Shown: one piece after another, positions 23,504 through 35,883 of the stretch
How the letters are laid out: every line of letters begins with the position of its first letter
Numbering within the stretch: position 1 is the stretch's first letter
Origin: Bathynomus jamesi
Lineage: Eukaryota > Arthropoda > Malacostraca > Isopoda > Cirolanidae
DNA: 64,000 nt
Direction: 5' to 3'
Assembly (NCBI GenBank): GCA_023014485.1
Contig: JAJOZX010002715.1
Coordinates: 500,001-564,000, forward strand
Made by a program: the position numbers and the translations under genes
The notes under the pieces: model-generated
The model's input: the letters and a program-made list of their open reading frames with translations, nothing else
Database searches by the model: none
What the model was told of the DNA's origin: nothing

Positions 23504-24070
23504 GGGTGTCCGAGAATTATCTGTACAATTTTTGGCTGTTATTAAAAGTCAACCATGAAGTGTAGAAATTCCAGTGTTGTCCCATTTTACAGAGAATCTC
23601 ATTAAGTTTTTTCTGATACCAAGTTTTGACAAGTTTTTTAGAAATTCCAGTGTGTCCGAACATTATCTGTACAATTTCATCTTTTAATAAAATTCTTGAT
23701 AACACATAAAATTCTTAAACAAGATTATTTAGAATCTGTATTTTCAAAAGTTTCTTTTATTAAAGTAACGTTGTTACAAACATTCGATATGTGCACCATT
23801 AGTGATTCGCAAAACATCCAATCGATACTCCAAATGTTGCCATGTACGCTGCAGCATATCCACATCAATTCGCTCAATAGCAGCTGTGATTCTTGCTTTT
23901 AAATCATCAATGTCTGTCACCCGCGTACATTTCTAAAAAACTTGTCAAAATGTGGTATCAGAAAAAACTTAATGAGATTCTCTGTAAAATGGAACAACAC
24001 TGGAATTTCTACACTTCATGGTTGACTTTTTAATAACAGCCAAAAATTGTACAGATAATTCTCGGACACC

Positions 24071-24072
<2 letters not shown>
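23503..24072 (-). mobile_element. Tc1/mariner-type deletion derivative
   Basis: Inverted repeats of about 138 bp: CGGGTGTCCGAGAATTATCT at 23503 and its complement ending at 24072. Between them, on the minus strand (about 23795-23925), lies the C-terminal end of a transposase: VTDIDDLKARI, then WQHLEYRLDVLRITNGAHIE and a stop. All catalytic parts are lost, so it would depend on a transposase supplied in trans. It lies in a TA microsatellite. Confidence 0.8.
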
Positions 24073-24115
<43 letters not shown>

Positions 24116-24870
24116 CAGGGTGGGCCGTAAGTTTCCATACATAGGAAAAATAAACATTTTTTATGGATAACCATTTTTATTTATATAATATGCTCTACAT
24201 GGTTGCCATTGTTTTGAAAACACATTTCAATACGTGTTCCCCACTGTTGATGAACATGCATTAGCACAGTTGACGTTATGCTTGTAATGGCGTTGGTGAT
24301 ACGTTCCTTTAGATGATTTATGTCTCGTATCTTTTCCTGATACACCATGGCCTTCAAGTGCCCCAAAGGTAGAAATCAAGGGGGGTGAGATCTGGGGATC
24401 TGGGAGGCCACTCCACAGGACCACGCCGACCAATCCAAGCATCCGGAAACTGCTGATCCAAATACCGACGCACGTGAAGACCATAATGAGGTGGAGCTCC
24501 ATCTTGCTGGAAGTAAACTGGGAAGTTACCTTCCTCGTTTAGCAGGGATGGGAAAATCTCTTCTTGCAACATGTTAAGATACCTTTCGGCATTAAGATTT
24601 CCACTGACAAAAATTGGTCCAATAATTCTGTCACCCCATATCCCGGCCCACACCATCACTTTACCGGCACCTTGCATCTTCGTCGGACTCAGCCAGTTAG
24701 GGTTAGCATTACTCCAATAACGTATGTTTTGCCGATTAACCTCTCCATTGACGTAAAAATTTGCTTCATCAGTAAACAAGATCTTACGTCAAACGCATAT
24801 TCTTAGGGTATCTGAAACATAAAAACAAACGTTTAATTTTCCTATGTATGGAAACTTACGGCCCACCCTG
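24116..24870 (-). mobile_element. Mariner-like element, DD41D spacing, truncated transposase
   Basis: TIRs of about 35 bp (CAGGGTGGGCCGTAAGTTTC at 24116, complement ending 24870), with TA on both sides inside a TA microsatellite. It carries the catalytic part of a transposase but lacks the DNA-binding domain, so it is a deleted copy. Confidence 0.9.
24175..24779 (-). pseudogene. Mariner transposase, catalytic domain only
   Basis: Starts at FTDEANF (D1). D2 is in FQQDGAPPH and D3 in [14 protein letters not shown] count 41 residues between D2 and D3. A frameshift near 24360 separates LWGT from HLKAMVYQ; the C terminus ends NNGNHVEHI. The N-terminal paired helix-turn-helix is absent because only about 90 bp separate D1 from the right TIR. 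The catalytic triad is intact, but the truncation and frameshift make it non-functional. Confidence 0.85.
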
Positions 24871-24913
<43 letters not shown>

Positions 24914-25984
24914 CACATACACACTGGTATTCTTGCCAATCACAATTATATACTATATTGTTTTATACCAGTATTATGTATTTTTTATGTATATTGTACC
25001 TGTGATAGTGAAACTAGCATATATGCTCTACCCGATCTAGTGATGATTCTTCCATGGAAATGAAGGTTAAACAACATTAGGTTAACAAAAAGGTTCAAAA
25101 AAAGGTGAATATTTTTTTTTTCTATCTGGAATATATATACTGGTACTCTTGCCAATCACAATTATGTATATTGTTTGAAACGAGGAAGAATGTTTTATGT
25201 TCTAGTTAAAAAATATATATACATATAAAAAATGAGGGTTTGTTTTTCCTTTCTATTATATACTTTTTGCGTGATTCAGTTTTTCTAAAAGATGACTATA
25301 TATATTAGGTATAACTGTATAAGCATGGTAGTATAGTAAATTATAGGTAATACTAATATACTTATTAGATTAAAGGAAGAAAAATATGGAATAAGTTTAA
25401 AACAAAAAAAAAAAAAAAAAAGACTATCTTTGTTTTAAACAAAAAAAAACGACAAAAAAAACGACTCGCATCACTACTCATGCCATAGGACTTGATCTAC
25501 TATCGGTTAATATTCAATTTTACTCCCAGTCACAAACAGTTGAACAAGTACTACTGTATATATTGAATTGCCATTAAAAGCTGACTAAAAAAATATATAT
25601 ATTATGTTGCGCAAATTTGTTCAAATGTACTTTTTTTAATAAAATATATTTCCTGTTTTGGCTATAATGTACTTTTTTCATAAAATATTTTTCCTGATTG
25701 GGCTATTTTTTTCGCTACTCTGCGACTTAATTAGTTTGTTGTTTTATGTTCTGGCTATTTTGCTTTTCTAATTGGATTCAGTTTGGTGGTGTTTGTGATA
25801 GAATTATGATGTGCTGTTCATGTGATTTCAACTTTGAGAACTTTATTCATCATGTGCCCTAGATTAAGACAAAACATTGGATGTTTTTATCAATTACAGC
25901 GTTATTCTCTGCATTCTTAACTTGCCCAAAATGTGACAGTAAGTGCCTAATACAAAAAGATCAGAGGATATTTAGGTGAAATAA
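24871..25984. other. AT-rich repeat region, no gene
   Basis: Contains the rest of the TA microsatellite, a degenerate copy (25000-25140) of 23235-23410, poly-A runs (25405-25450), and a block at 25552-25660 that is the inverse of 7380-7500. Nothing coding recognised. Confidence 0.5.
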
Positions 25985-26345
25985 CCATTATTAACCTGTT
26001 AGGTTAATTGAATGCCTGGTTAGGTTAATTGAATGCCTGGTTAGGTTAATTGAATGCCTGGTTAGGTTAATTGAATGCCCTTGATGATTGGTTAGATTTA
26101 AGTTGTGATATTTTCATTAGTTTAAACAAAAATGATGAGCAAACTTTTCTGGTTAATTTTGAGGTGTTTTGCATGTTTCCTGTGGTAATGCATCATTTAT
26201 GAGATCTTGTAACATGAACATATCCTATATGTTTATGTTACGATATCTCAAAAACTACGCATTTGCACAGGAAACCAATGGCAGATTCATGCAAAGCACC
26301 TCAAAATTGACCAGAGAAGTTTGCTCTCATTATAAAACCAGACTG
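25985..26345. repeat. Palindromic foldback MITE, copy 2
   Basis: Second copy of the 4140-4440 palindrome (TTTTGAGGTGTTTTGCATG arm near 26157, complement near 26300). It is preceded by four near-identical units of TTAGGTTAATTGAATGCCTG (25993-26075), the same unit found in the MITE at 8764-9095. Confidence 0.75.
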
Positions 26346-27102
26346 GGAGTAAAATAAAATATTTACCCTACTATCGAATTTGTGAGGGCTGGTCTGGCAG
26401 AGGAATACCCTGGCACTGTAGGTTGGTTGGGGGTCATTCTCTGTCAGATCAACCAGTGCCTAACACCCTCATCTCTCAGATTTTGCTGAAATTTGGTTTA
26501 TAGGGAGTTTGTGGGCCCTGAATCCATTTCTGAAATTATAAGGTCAATCCGACCAACGGTTCAAGAGATATGACCTCGGGAAATTTGAGGTCACTTGCGA
26601 GGTCACTAACATTTGGCGACCCATAACTTGGGTAAAAATGGTCACAATTATATAAAAGTATATATATTTAGAATCAGAAAATGACAAGGAATCCAAATAT
26701 GCAAGTTTTAGAACTCTAGGTTGAAAAATAAAAAAGTTACACTGTAACCAAAATTTGAGGTCACGATTTGACCTCTGGGGTATCAAATGAGAATTTTTTT
26801 TTAAATGTAAAAAATGAAGGCATAGGCATTGGCTATTAGAATCAGCAAAAAAAAGTTTGTTTATGTTAGTATTTTTCATGTAACTAACATATAAGTGAAC
26901 ACCATATTCATAAGTTGTGCATCAATTCTACCTATTTTTTCACACTTAAGCTCATAATTTGACCTATAGAAATTAAAATTACATTTTTTTATAGATATAA
27001 AAACAAAGGCAAAAAATGTAAAATTGTATTTCACTGCTAATCTACACTGGCAATAATAGTTATAATAGTGAAAGGGGAAGACCTACTTAGAGGATTCATG
27101 TG

Positions 27103-28821
27103 CTAGCCTAATACAATTTTTGCATGCTCGATGCTCTCATCAATTTCTTTTTGTGGAAAAATGTATTGAATTCTGCTGCCTCCTCTTAGGGTAGGACAAC
27201 TCATTACAGTTAATATATGATGTCCTAGCACTGCACATGAATCCTTGTTTGATGGATAATAATATGCACTTGATCCTGATGACCCAGCTCGGGATGTAGA
27301 AAGTTCACAGTGAAATCATCAAACTCTTCACAATATTCCTCCACAATTCCATACCAAACTTGCATGTCATAAATGCAGCCAACATACTCTCCTGGTTTGA
27401 CACATTTTAGGTTACCAAGCATTGCAGGTTCATTAGTAAAATGACTTTTCCTTATTCTTTTCTTTTCTCCAATGCCACTTGAAATGGGATACACCATCAG
27501 TTCTTCCTTGTTTAGGGGAACAAATCTATGATATTTCTGAGTTCCAGGAATAGCCCTACTATCCTTGAATCAATGTTCCAACCATTCTTCTGCATCTTTC
27601 AAATCAGCTGTAGTTACAAAGAAAAAATTTATCTTCTTGCTCAAGTTTTCTTCACAAAACTGAAACATGTGTTCTGGTGTAAGAATTTGCCTCTCTGTAG
27701 TTCTCTGCAAACTGGCACGAGCAGTAGCTCTTTTCACTGTTCCTCCAATCCCATCACATGCATTTTTGCCATGGGATGTAGCAAAGAAGTGCCATTCACA
27801 AGACAGACCAAAATCCTCTTCATGGTAACAGAGATTTGTGAAGTTGTATCTGTTCTTATATTGGCCAGCACATCCATCTGAGAAATAGTGCACCTTCTTC
27901 AATTGTGGGCATCTGAATTTAACATATGTCATAAGCTTCAATATGAATGAGTAAACCATTATAGTGTTGTGTTTTAGTGATGCAGATAAGAAACAGACAC
28001 TAAAATGGCTAAGTTCCTGGTCTGCAGATGATCTATAATAGATGACAAAAGGGTGACTGTACACTGTGAATTGTCCCAGTGAAACCCTTGGGCAGCATCC
28101 TGGACAATGAAAGAATAATTCTCAGAGAAATCACCTACTATAACTACCTCGCTCTGAGGTGGTAGTGTTTCTTTCAACTGCTTGAAGTACTGTGATTGTT
28201 GCTGAGCAACAAAGTGATGATGAACCATGCGGGATATTTTCATGCTTAGGGATGAGTATTCATGAAGTGGCTCCACCTTATCAACCATTGTACAACGGTC
28301 AACAGTCACCCATTGCTTGTAAGATATTTCATTTGGAGCTGATTTCACACTGTCAAGTAACTCAAGAAAATCTAGGACACCCTCTTCTCTTGGGCAATCA
28401 TTGCAAAGTTGCATCATGCAAGTCTCTCTTTCTGTACTGCAGACACTGTAATCCATAAGATCCTTGTATGAAAGACCTCTTTCTCCCAATGCAGCCAGCT
28501 GCAATTTTGGATTTTGATGGTATGTGCAGACACAGACAGAATGAGTCCCACCACTACCGGCAAGCACACAATATGATGGCCGTAATTTTGCAAATGTGGA
28601 AAATCTTATTTTGGGATTCTTTTCATCATTTTTATATAGTTCAAACATCTCTTTTAAATTCCCGAGGACCAATCGTTTTTGCACCTTCATTGCACCTTCA
28701 ACACTGATAACTTTCACGCAATCCTTTTGGCCAGGACACATACGACTAACCTCTTCTGACTCATAGAATCTTCTAACTATATCTTTGTGTTCTTCAGATA
28801 TCACTTTTCCTTTGCTCATTA
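27103..28821 (-). pseudogene. Sola-like transposase, C-terminal two thirds (copy A)
   Basis: Same protein as in copy B, cut at MSKGKV by insertion of B. It carries a one-base deletion near 28063 that shifts frame after QCTV, a stop near 27570 and a changed frame near 27285. Candidate catalytic stretches remain: VVIVGDFSENYSF, HYFSDGCAGQYKNRYNF and TSHGKNACDGIGGTVKR. Its N-terminal exons lie across the insertion at 33136-34208. Inactive. Confidence 0.85.
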
Positions 28822-31800
28822 GGGTCATTCTCTGTCAGATCAACCAGTGCCTAACACCCTCATCTCTCAGATTTTGCTGAAATTTGGTTTATAGGGAGTT
28901 TGTGGGCCCTGAATCCATTTCTGAAATTATAAGGTCAATCCGACCAACGGTTCAAGAGATATGACCTCGGGAAATTTGAGGTCACTTGCGAGGTCACTAA
29001 CATTTGGCGACCCATAACTTGGGTAATAATGGTCACAATTATATAAAAGTATATATATTTAGAATCAGAAAACGACAAGGAATCCAAATATGCAAGTTTT
29101 AGAACTCTAGGTTGAAAAATAAAAAAGTTACACTGTAACCAAAATTTGAGGTCACGATTTGACCTCTGGGGTATCAAATGAGAATTTTTTTTTAAATGTA
29201 AAAAATGAAGGCATAGGCATTGGCTATTAGAATCAGCAAAAAAAAGTTTGTTTATGTTAGTATTTTTCATGTAACTAACATATAAGTGAACACCATATTC
29301 ATAAGTTGTGCGTCAATTCTACCTATTTTTTCACACTTAAGCTCATAATTTGACCTATAGAAATTAAAATTACATTTTTTTATAGATATAAAAACAAAGG
29401 CAAAAAATGTAAAATTGTATTTCACTGCTAATCTACACTGGCAATAATAGTTATAATAGTGAAAGGGGAAGACCTACTTAGAGGATTCATGTGCTAGCCT
29501 AATACAATTTTTGCATGCTCGATGCTCTCATCAATTTCTTTTTGTGGAAAAATGTATTGAATTCTGCTGCCTCCTCTTAGGGTAGGACAACTCATTACAG
29601 TTAATATATGATGTCCTGGCACTGCACATGAATCCTTGTTTGATGGATAATAATATGCACTTGATCCTGATGACCCAGAGGGATGTAGAAAGTTCACAGT
29701 GAAATCATCAAACTCTTCACAATATTCCTCCACAATTCCATACCAAACTTGCATGTCATAAATGCAGCCAACATACTCTCCTGGTTTGACACATTTTAGG
29801 TTACCAAGCATTGCAGGTTCATTAGTAAAATGACTTTTCCTTATTCTTTTCTTTTCTCCAATGCCACTTGAAATGGGATACACCATCAGTTCTTCCTTGT
29901 TTAGGGAAACAAATCTATGATATTTCTGAGTTCCAGGAATAGCCCTACTATCCTTGAGTCGATGTTGCAACCGTTCTTCTGCATCTTTCAAATCAGCTGT
30001 AGTTTCAAAGAAAAAATTTATCTTCTTGCTCAAGTTTTCTTCACAAAACTGAAACATGTGTTCTGGTGTAAGAATTTGCCTCTGTAGTTCTCTGCAAACT
30101 GGCACGAGCAGTAGCTCTTTTCACTGTTCCTCCAATCCCATCACATGCATTTTTGCCATGGGATGTAGCAAAGAAGTGCCATTCACAAGACAGACCAAAA
30201 TCCTCTTCATGGTAACAGAGATTTGTGAAGTTGTATCTGTTCTTATATTGGCCAGCACATTCATCTGAGAAATAGTGCACCTTCTTCAATTGTGGGCATC
30301 TGAATTTAACATATGTCATAAGCTTCAATATGAATGAGTAAACCATTATAGTGTTGTGTTTTAGTGATGCAGATAAGAAACAGACACTAAAATGGCTAAG
30401 TTCCTGGTCTGCAGATGATCTATAATAGATGACAAAAGGGTGAACTGTACACTGTGAATTGTCCCAGTGAAACCCTTGGGCAGCATCCTGGACAATGAAA
30501 GAATAATTCTCAGAGAAATCACCTACTATAACTACCTCGCTCTGAGGTGGTAGTGTTTCTTTCAACTGCTTGAAGTACTGTGATTGTTGCTGAGCAACAA
30601 AGTGATGACGAACCATGCGGGATATTTTCATGCTTAGGGATGATAAGTATTCATGAAGTGGCTCCACCTTATCAACCATTGTACAACGGTCAACAGTCAC
30701 CCATTGCTTGTAAGATATTTCATTTGGAGCTGATTTCACACTGTCAAGTAACTCAAGAAAATCCAGGACACCCTCTTCTCTTGGGCAATCATTGCAAAGT
30801 TGCATCATGCAAGTCTCTCTTTCTGTACTGCAGACACTGTAATCCATAAGATCCTTGTATGAAAGACCTCTTTCCCCCAATGCAGCCAGCTGCAATTTTG
30901 GATTTTGATGGTATGTGCAGACACAGACAGAATGAGTCCCACCACTACCGGCAAGCACACAATATGATGGCCGTAATTTTGCAAATGTGGAAAATCCTAT
31001 TTTGGGATTCTTTTCATCATTTTTATATAGTTCAAACATCTCTCTTAAATTCCCGAGGACCAATCGTTTTTGCACCTTCATTGCACCTTCAGTACTGATA
31101 ACTTTCACGCAATCCTTTTGGCCAGGACACATACGACTAACCTCTTCTGACTCATAGAATCTTCTAACTATATCTCTGTGTTCTTCAGATATCACTTTTC
31201 CTTTGCTCATTAGTGGAATCTTCGGAAGGATTCCATGTTCTGATTTAAGTGAATGGCTTCTTTTCACCATGTATGTTGTAGTTTGAAAGAAACTAGCTGT
31301 TTTTTCAATTGTGTATGGTGAGAGTGTCAATATTTGTTTTGTGATGGTGACATTTGCTCTCCAGGAATGACTGTTTCAATTCATTCGTTAATTTGTCTAG
31401 ATGTTTTTCAGATTTAGTTTCAGGTTTTGAAGTATCACTTACCTCCTCGGTAATTTGAACACTATAACTGAGTTCTAGCCTCTCCTTCAGGTGTTTCTGA
31501 GCAGATGATAGCTTACCACGAGCCTTGCGCTTTTTCTGGCTTAATGACAGCCCTTCTGAAAAGAACAGAAAAAAAGGTTTCACACACCTGAATATTAGTA
31601 ATTAAATATTAATTATAGTACCTTAAATGCTATATAATTGGCTATATAGTAGATCAAACAGACCTTGTAGTAAAGTATAAGTTATTATATTAATTTATTA
31701 CTTACTTTTTTTAACTGGTGTTTGGTCCAGAAATGCTAGAACTGGTTCAACTGAAGTTGAAGGATTTTCCTTTATCAAGCAATCACTCTCATTGTCCAGA

Positions 31801-33135
31801 TCTTGAATTGAAGAGATGTTACTCAAGCCACTGATAGTAGATGATTCATTTGAATCCTGCTCAGACTCGTTGTTTTCAGTGGTACTAAGTATAGTGGGGT
31901 TTTTCATTATCAGTGTCCAGCAGTTCACACACAACAATGAGTCTTTTTTCACTCTTCCAGCACATTTTTCAACAAGTACATCAGTCACTTTTCTAAGATT
32001 GATTGTTATGCGTTTCTTGTGTTTTTGAATAGGGTCCTGGCAGTATTTCAAGTGCCGAACCATTGTATTTTGATCTGTAAAGATATAGGATTTACAATTA
32101 GGTAATATATATTTTTAGAAAATATATAGCTATACACACTTAATATTTTAGGCCTTGATAGTCTCTGAGGCTCATTAAAACACCATACCCACCAGCCACC
32201 CACAGTGCTGGCTGGAACTGTACTAACCTGTAGACAAGGAATTTTGCAACTATCTGTGTTGATTCTGCACTTAGACAAGTAGCAACATGTTTCAACAGGT
32301 TTGTTTAGGCTACATGTGAGCTTAGTCTTCCCCTTTCACTATTATAACTATTATTGCCAGTGTAGATTAGCAGTGAAATACAATTTTTATTAAATTCTTG
32401 GAGCTTGAGGTCAAATTGATAGCTAAGATATAGAAATTCCTTGAAATGACAAGCAATTTATAAATATGGTGTTCACTTATAAGTTAGTTACATGAAAAGT
32501 ACCAACATAAACAAACTTTTTATGATTGTTTCTATTAGTCAAGAACTCTGACTTTGTTTTTTATATCTATAAAAAATGTAATTTTAATTTCTATAGGTCA
32601 AATTATGAGCTTAAGTGTGAAAAAATAGGTAGAATTGACGCACAACTTATGAATATGGTGTTCACTATATGTTAGTTACATGAAAAATACTAACATAAAC
32701 AAACTTTTTTTGCTGATTCTAATAGCCAATGCCTATGCCTTCATTTTTTACATTTAAAAAAAAATTCTCATTTGATACCCCAGAGGTCAAATCGTGACCT
32801 CAAATTTTGGTTACAGTGTAACTTTTTATTTTTCAACCTAGAGTTTTAAAACTTGCATATTTGGATTCCTTGTCGTTTTCTGATTCTAAATATATATACT
32901 TTTATATAATTATGACAATTATTACCCAAGTTATGGCTCGCCAAATGTTAGTAACCTCGCAAGTGACCTCAAATTGCCCGAGGTCATATCTCTTGAACCG
33001 TTGGTCGGATTGACCTTATAATTTCAGAAATGGATTCAGGGCTCACAAACTCCCTATAAACCAAATTTCAGCAAAATATGAGAGATGAGGGTGTTAATTT
33101 CAATTTTTTTTGGTTGATCTGACAGAGAATGACCC
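28822..33135 (-). mobile_element. Sola-like DNA transposon, copy B, inserted in copy A
   Basis: Same ends as A (GGGTCATTCTCTG at 28822, complement ending 33135). The target duplication ATTA, taken from A's own transposase gene, is at 28818-28821 and 33136-33139. A and B are nearly identical, so the family was recently active. Confidence 0.92.
29494..32278 (-). pseudogene. Sola-like transposase, near-complete (copy B)
   Basis: Exons on the minus strand: 32278-31706 (frame broken once near 32110), with cysteines and histidines in KYCQDPIQKH and LCVNCW that may form a zinc-binding region; an intron 31705-31556 with GTAAG donor and TTTTCAG acceptor; then 31555-29494. The second exon holds SISTEEH-type linker sequence, a Cys-rich block (CVCTYH, CMMQLCNDC), VVIVGDFSENYSF, HYFSDECAGQYKN, EWHFFATSHGK and DGIGGTVKRATARASLQ. 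Compared with copy A, two 2-bp deletions (near 31338 and 30083) shift frame. The Asp-containing motifs are candidate DDE residues by position, not proven. Close homologues are annotated in arthropods only as uncharacterised proteins, as far as I recall. Confidence 0.8.
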
Positions 33136-34208
33136 ATTAGTGGAATCTTCGGAAGGATTCCATGTTCTGATTTAAGTGAACGGCTTCTTTTCACCATGTA
33201 TGTTGTAGTTTGAAAGAAACTAGCTGTTTTTTCAATTGTGTATGGTGAGAGTGTCAATATTTGTAGTTTGTGATGGTGACATTTGCTCTCCAGGAATGAC
33301 TGTTTCAATTCATTCATTAATTTGTCTAGATGTTTTTCAGATTTAGTTTCAGGTTTTGAAGTATCACTTACCTCCTCGGTAATTTGAACACCATAACTGA
33401 GTTCTAGCCTCTCCTTCAGGTGTTTCTGAGCAGATGATAGCTTACCACGAGCCTTGCGCTTTTTCTGGCTTAATGACAGCCCTTCTGAAAAGAACAGAAA
33501 AAAAGGTTTCACACACCTGAATATTAGTAATTAAATATTAATTATAGTACCTTAAATGCTATATAATTGGCTATATAGTAGATCAAACAGACCTTGTAGT
33601 AAAGTATAAGTTATTATATTAATTTATTACTTACTTTTTTTAACTGGTGTTTGGTCCAGAAATGCCAGAATTGGTTCAACTGAAGTTGAAGGATTTTCCT
33701 TTATCAAGCAATCACTGTCATTGTCCAGATCTTGAATTGAAGAGATGTTACTCAAGCCACTGATAGTAGATGATTCATTTGAATCCTGCTCAGACTCGTT
33801 GTTTTCAGTGGTACTAAGTATAGTGGGGTTTTTCATTATCAGTGTCCAGCAGTTCACACACAACAATGAGTCTTTTTTCACTCTTCCAGCACATTTTTCA
33901 ACAAGTACATCAGTCACTTTTCTAAGATTGATTGTTATGCGTTTCTTGTGTTTTTGAATAGGGTCCTGGCAGTATTTCAAGTGCCGAACCATTGTATTTT
34001 GATCTGTAAAGATATAGGATTTACAATTAGGTAATATATATTTTTTAGAAAATATATAGCTATACACACTTAATATTTTAGGCCTTGATAGTCTCTGAGG
34101 CTCATTAAAACACCATACCCACCAGCCACCCACAGTGCTGGCTGGAACTGTACTAACCTGTAGACAAGGAATTTTGCAACTATCTGTGTTGATTCTGCAC
34201 TTAGACAA
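33136..34208 (-). pseudogene. Sola-like transposase, N-terminal exons (copy A)
   Basis: Exon 1 is open over 193 codons (34208-33635) and contains QNTMVRHLKYC and LLCVNCW. Exon 2 (from about 33484) gives ESKCHHHKLQILTLSPYTIE and KRSRSLKSEHGILPKIPLM, then stops at the junction with copy B. It supplies the reference frame that shows where B lost two bases. The remainder of this gene is at 27103-28821. Confidence 0.8.
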
Positions 34209-35067
34209 GTAGCAACATGTTTCAACAGGTTTGTTTAGGCTACATGTGAGCTTAGTCTTCCCCTTTCACTATTATAACTATTATTGCCAGTGTAGATTAG
34301 CAGTGAAATACAATTTTTATTAAATTCTTGGAGCTTGAGGTCAAATTGATAGCTAAGATATAAAATTCCTTGAAATGACAAGCAATTTATAAATATGGTG
34401 TTCACTTATAAGTTAGTTACATGAAAAGTACCAACATAAACAAACTTTTTATGATTGTTTCTATTAGTCAAGAACTCTGACTTTGTTTTTTATATCTATA
34501 AAAAATGTAATTTTAATTTCTATAGGTCAAATTATGAGCTTAAGTGTGAAAAAATAGGTAGAATTGACGCACAACTTATGAATATGGTGTTCACTTATAT
34601 GTTAGTTACATGAAAAATACTAACATAAACAAACTTTTTTTTGCTGATTCTAATAGCCAATGCCTATGCCTTCATTTTTTACATTTAAAAAAAAATTCTC
34701 ATTTGATACCCCAGAGGTCAAATCGTGACCTCAAATTTTGGTTACAGTGTAACGTTTTTATTTTTCAACCTAGAGTTCTAAAACTTGCATATTTGGATTC
34801 CTTGTCGTTTTCTGATTCTAAATATATATACTTTTATATAATTATGACAATTATTACCCAAGTTATGGCTCGCCAAATGTTAGTAACCTCGCGAGTGACC
34901 TCAAATTGCCCGAGGTCATATCTCTTGAACCGTTGGTCGGATTGACCTTATAATTTCAGAAATGGATTCAGGGCTCACAAACTCCCTATAAACCAAATTT
35001 CAGCAAAATATGAGAGATGAGGGTGTTAATTTCAATTTTTTTTGGTTGATCTGACAGAGAATGACCC

Positions 35068-35883
35068 TTGGGTATGTTGGCTGAAAACATGTCCAAGTAT
35101 TTTTAAAAGTATCCACTCGGAATGCACTTATATCTCTAAAGTACTGAGGCAGGAGTTAAATGGGCAAGAACCCTGCCAAGAGATGCTATTATATTGGAGT
35201 TTGAATACTTTTTAGGCTCTTTGGTGGGAGGTGATGTTTTTGACACAGTCTGCCAGTTCTTGTTAAGGTGGGTACAGTTGGTTCAGTATTGGGGCAACTA
35301 AAAGCCCTTCTAGAATTTTCCAGCTATAGATCAGAAAGTATCTCTCAAGCCTCCTTTCTAGGGAATAAAGGCCAAGGTCTCTGAGCCTATTCCAGTAGTT
35401 TAAATTATTTTTACCCATCTGTTGCTCATCAGGTTGTTTAATGTATGAAGTGACGGTTCTTTGTAGGCCTTCATTTTTTTGTAATTCATTCTGTTTGTAG
35501 GGGAACCATAATTGAGAGCAGTAGTAGTCAGTGTGTGGAAGAACAAGTGATTTCTGCAGGGTAAGCATGGTCTTAACTGTCTCTAGTTCTGAATGTCCTC
35601 AGTGTATATCCTATTAGTTGTTTGCAGGATGTTTTGTCAGTGTGTCTGTTGATTGTTGCATCTTCAGATAATATGACCCCTAGGTCCTTTACATGATCAC
35701 TTCTTACACTATTTTTTCCTATTGGTCTAGTGTAGTTGAATTGTTCTTTTAGGCATTTATTTGGTTCATACATACTTAATTAGTTCAAATTTGTCTTCAT
35801 TGAAAGCCATATTGTTTGCCTTTGCCCATGCACATATAGTTTGTAGATCTTTTAGTAGGTCTGTACAGTCTTCTTTTTCTGTA
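35068..35883 (-). pseudogene. LINE X, RT C-terminal part
   Basis: Minus-strand order: DLLKDLQTICAWAKANNMAFNE (after the catalytic FADD box, which lies across LINE Y), then VKDLGVILSEDATI, then VLPHTDYYCSQLWFP, RLRDLGLYSLERRLERYFL and IYSWKILEGL. This is the thumb and C-terminal domain of a CR1/jockey-type RT. At least two frame changes (near 35575 and 35770). The last C-terminal residues lie beyond the Sola-like insertion at 26346-26430. Confidence 0.8.

Larger units (their letters stand above)
26431..35067 (-). mobile_element. Sola-like DNA transposon, copy A (contains copy B)
   Basis: Ends GGGTCATTCTCTGTCAGATC at 26431 and its complement ending at 35067, with a 4-bp target duplication TTGG (26427-26430, 35068-35071). 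TIRs are long, about 650 bp. Copy B sits inside. Without B and its 4-bp duplication, A is 4,319 bp, matching B at 4,314 bp. Four-base duplications fit Sola, among others; the superfamily call also leans on a transposase motif (FSDGCAGQYKN). Confidence 0.85.

Noticed and set aside
26544..26879. Conserved 111-codon open frame (also at 28935-29270 and 34610-34945)
   Set aside because: Conserved only because it lies in the long TIR of the Sola-like element; the composition is that of non-coding AT-rich DNA.
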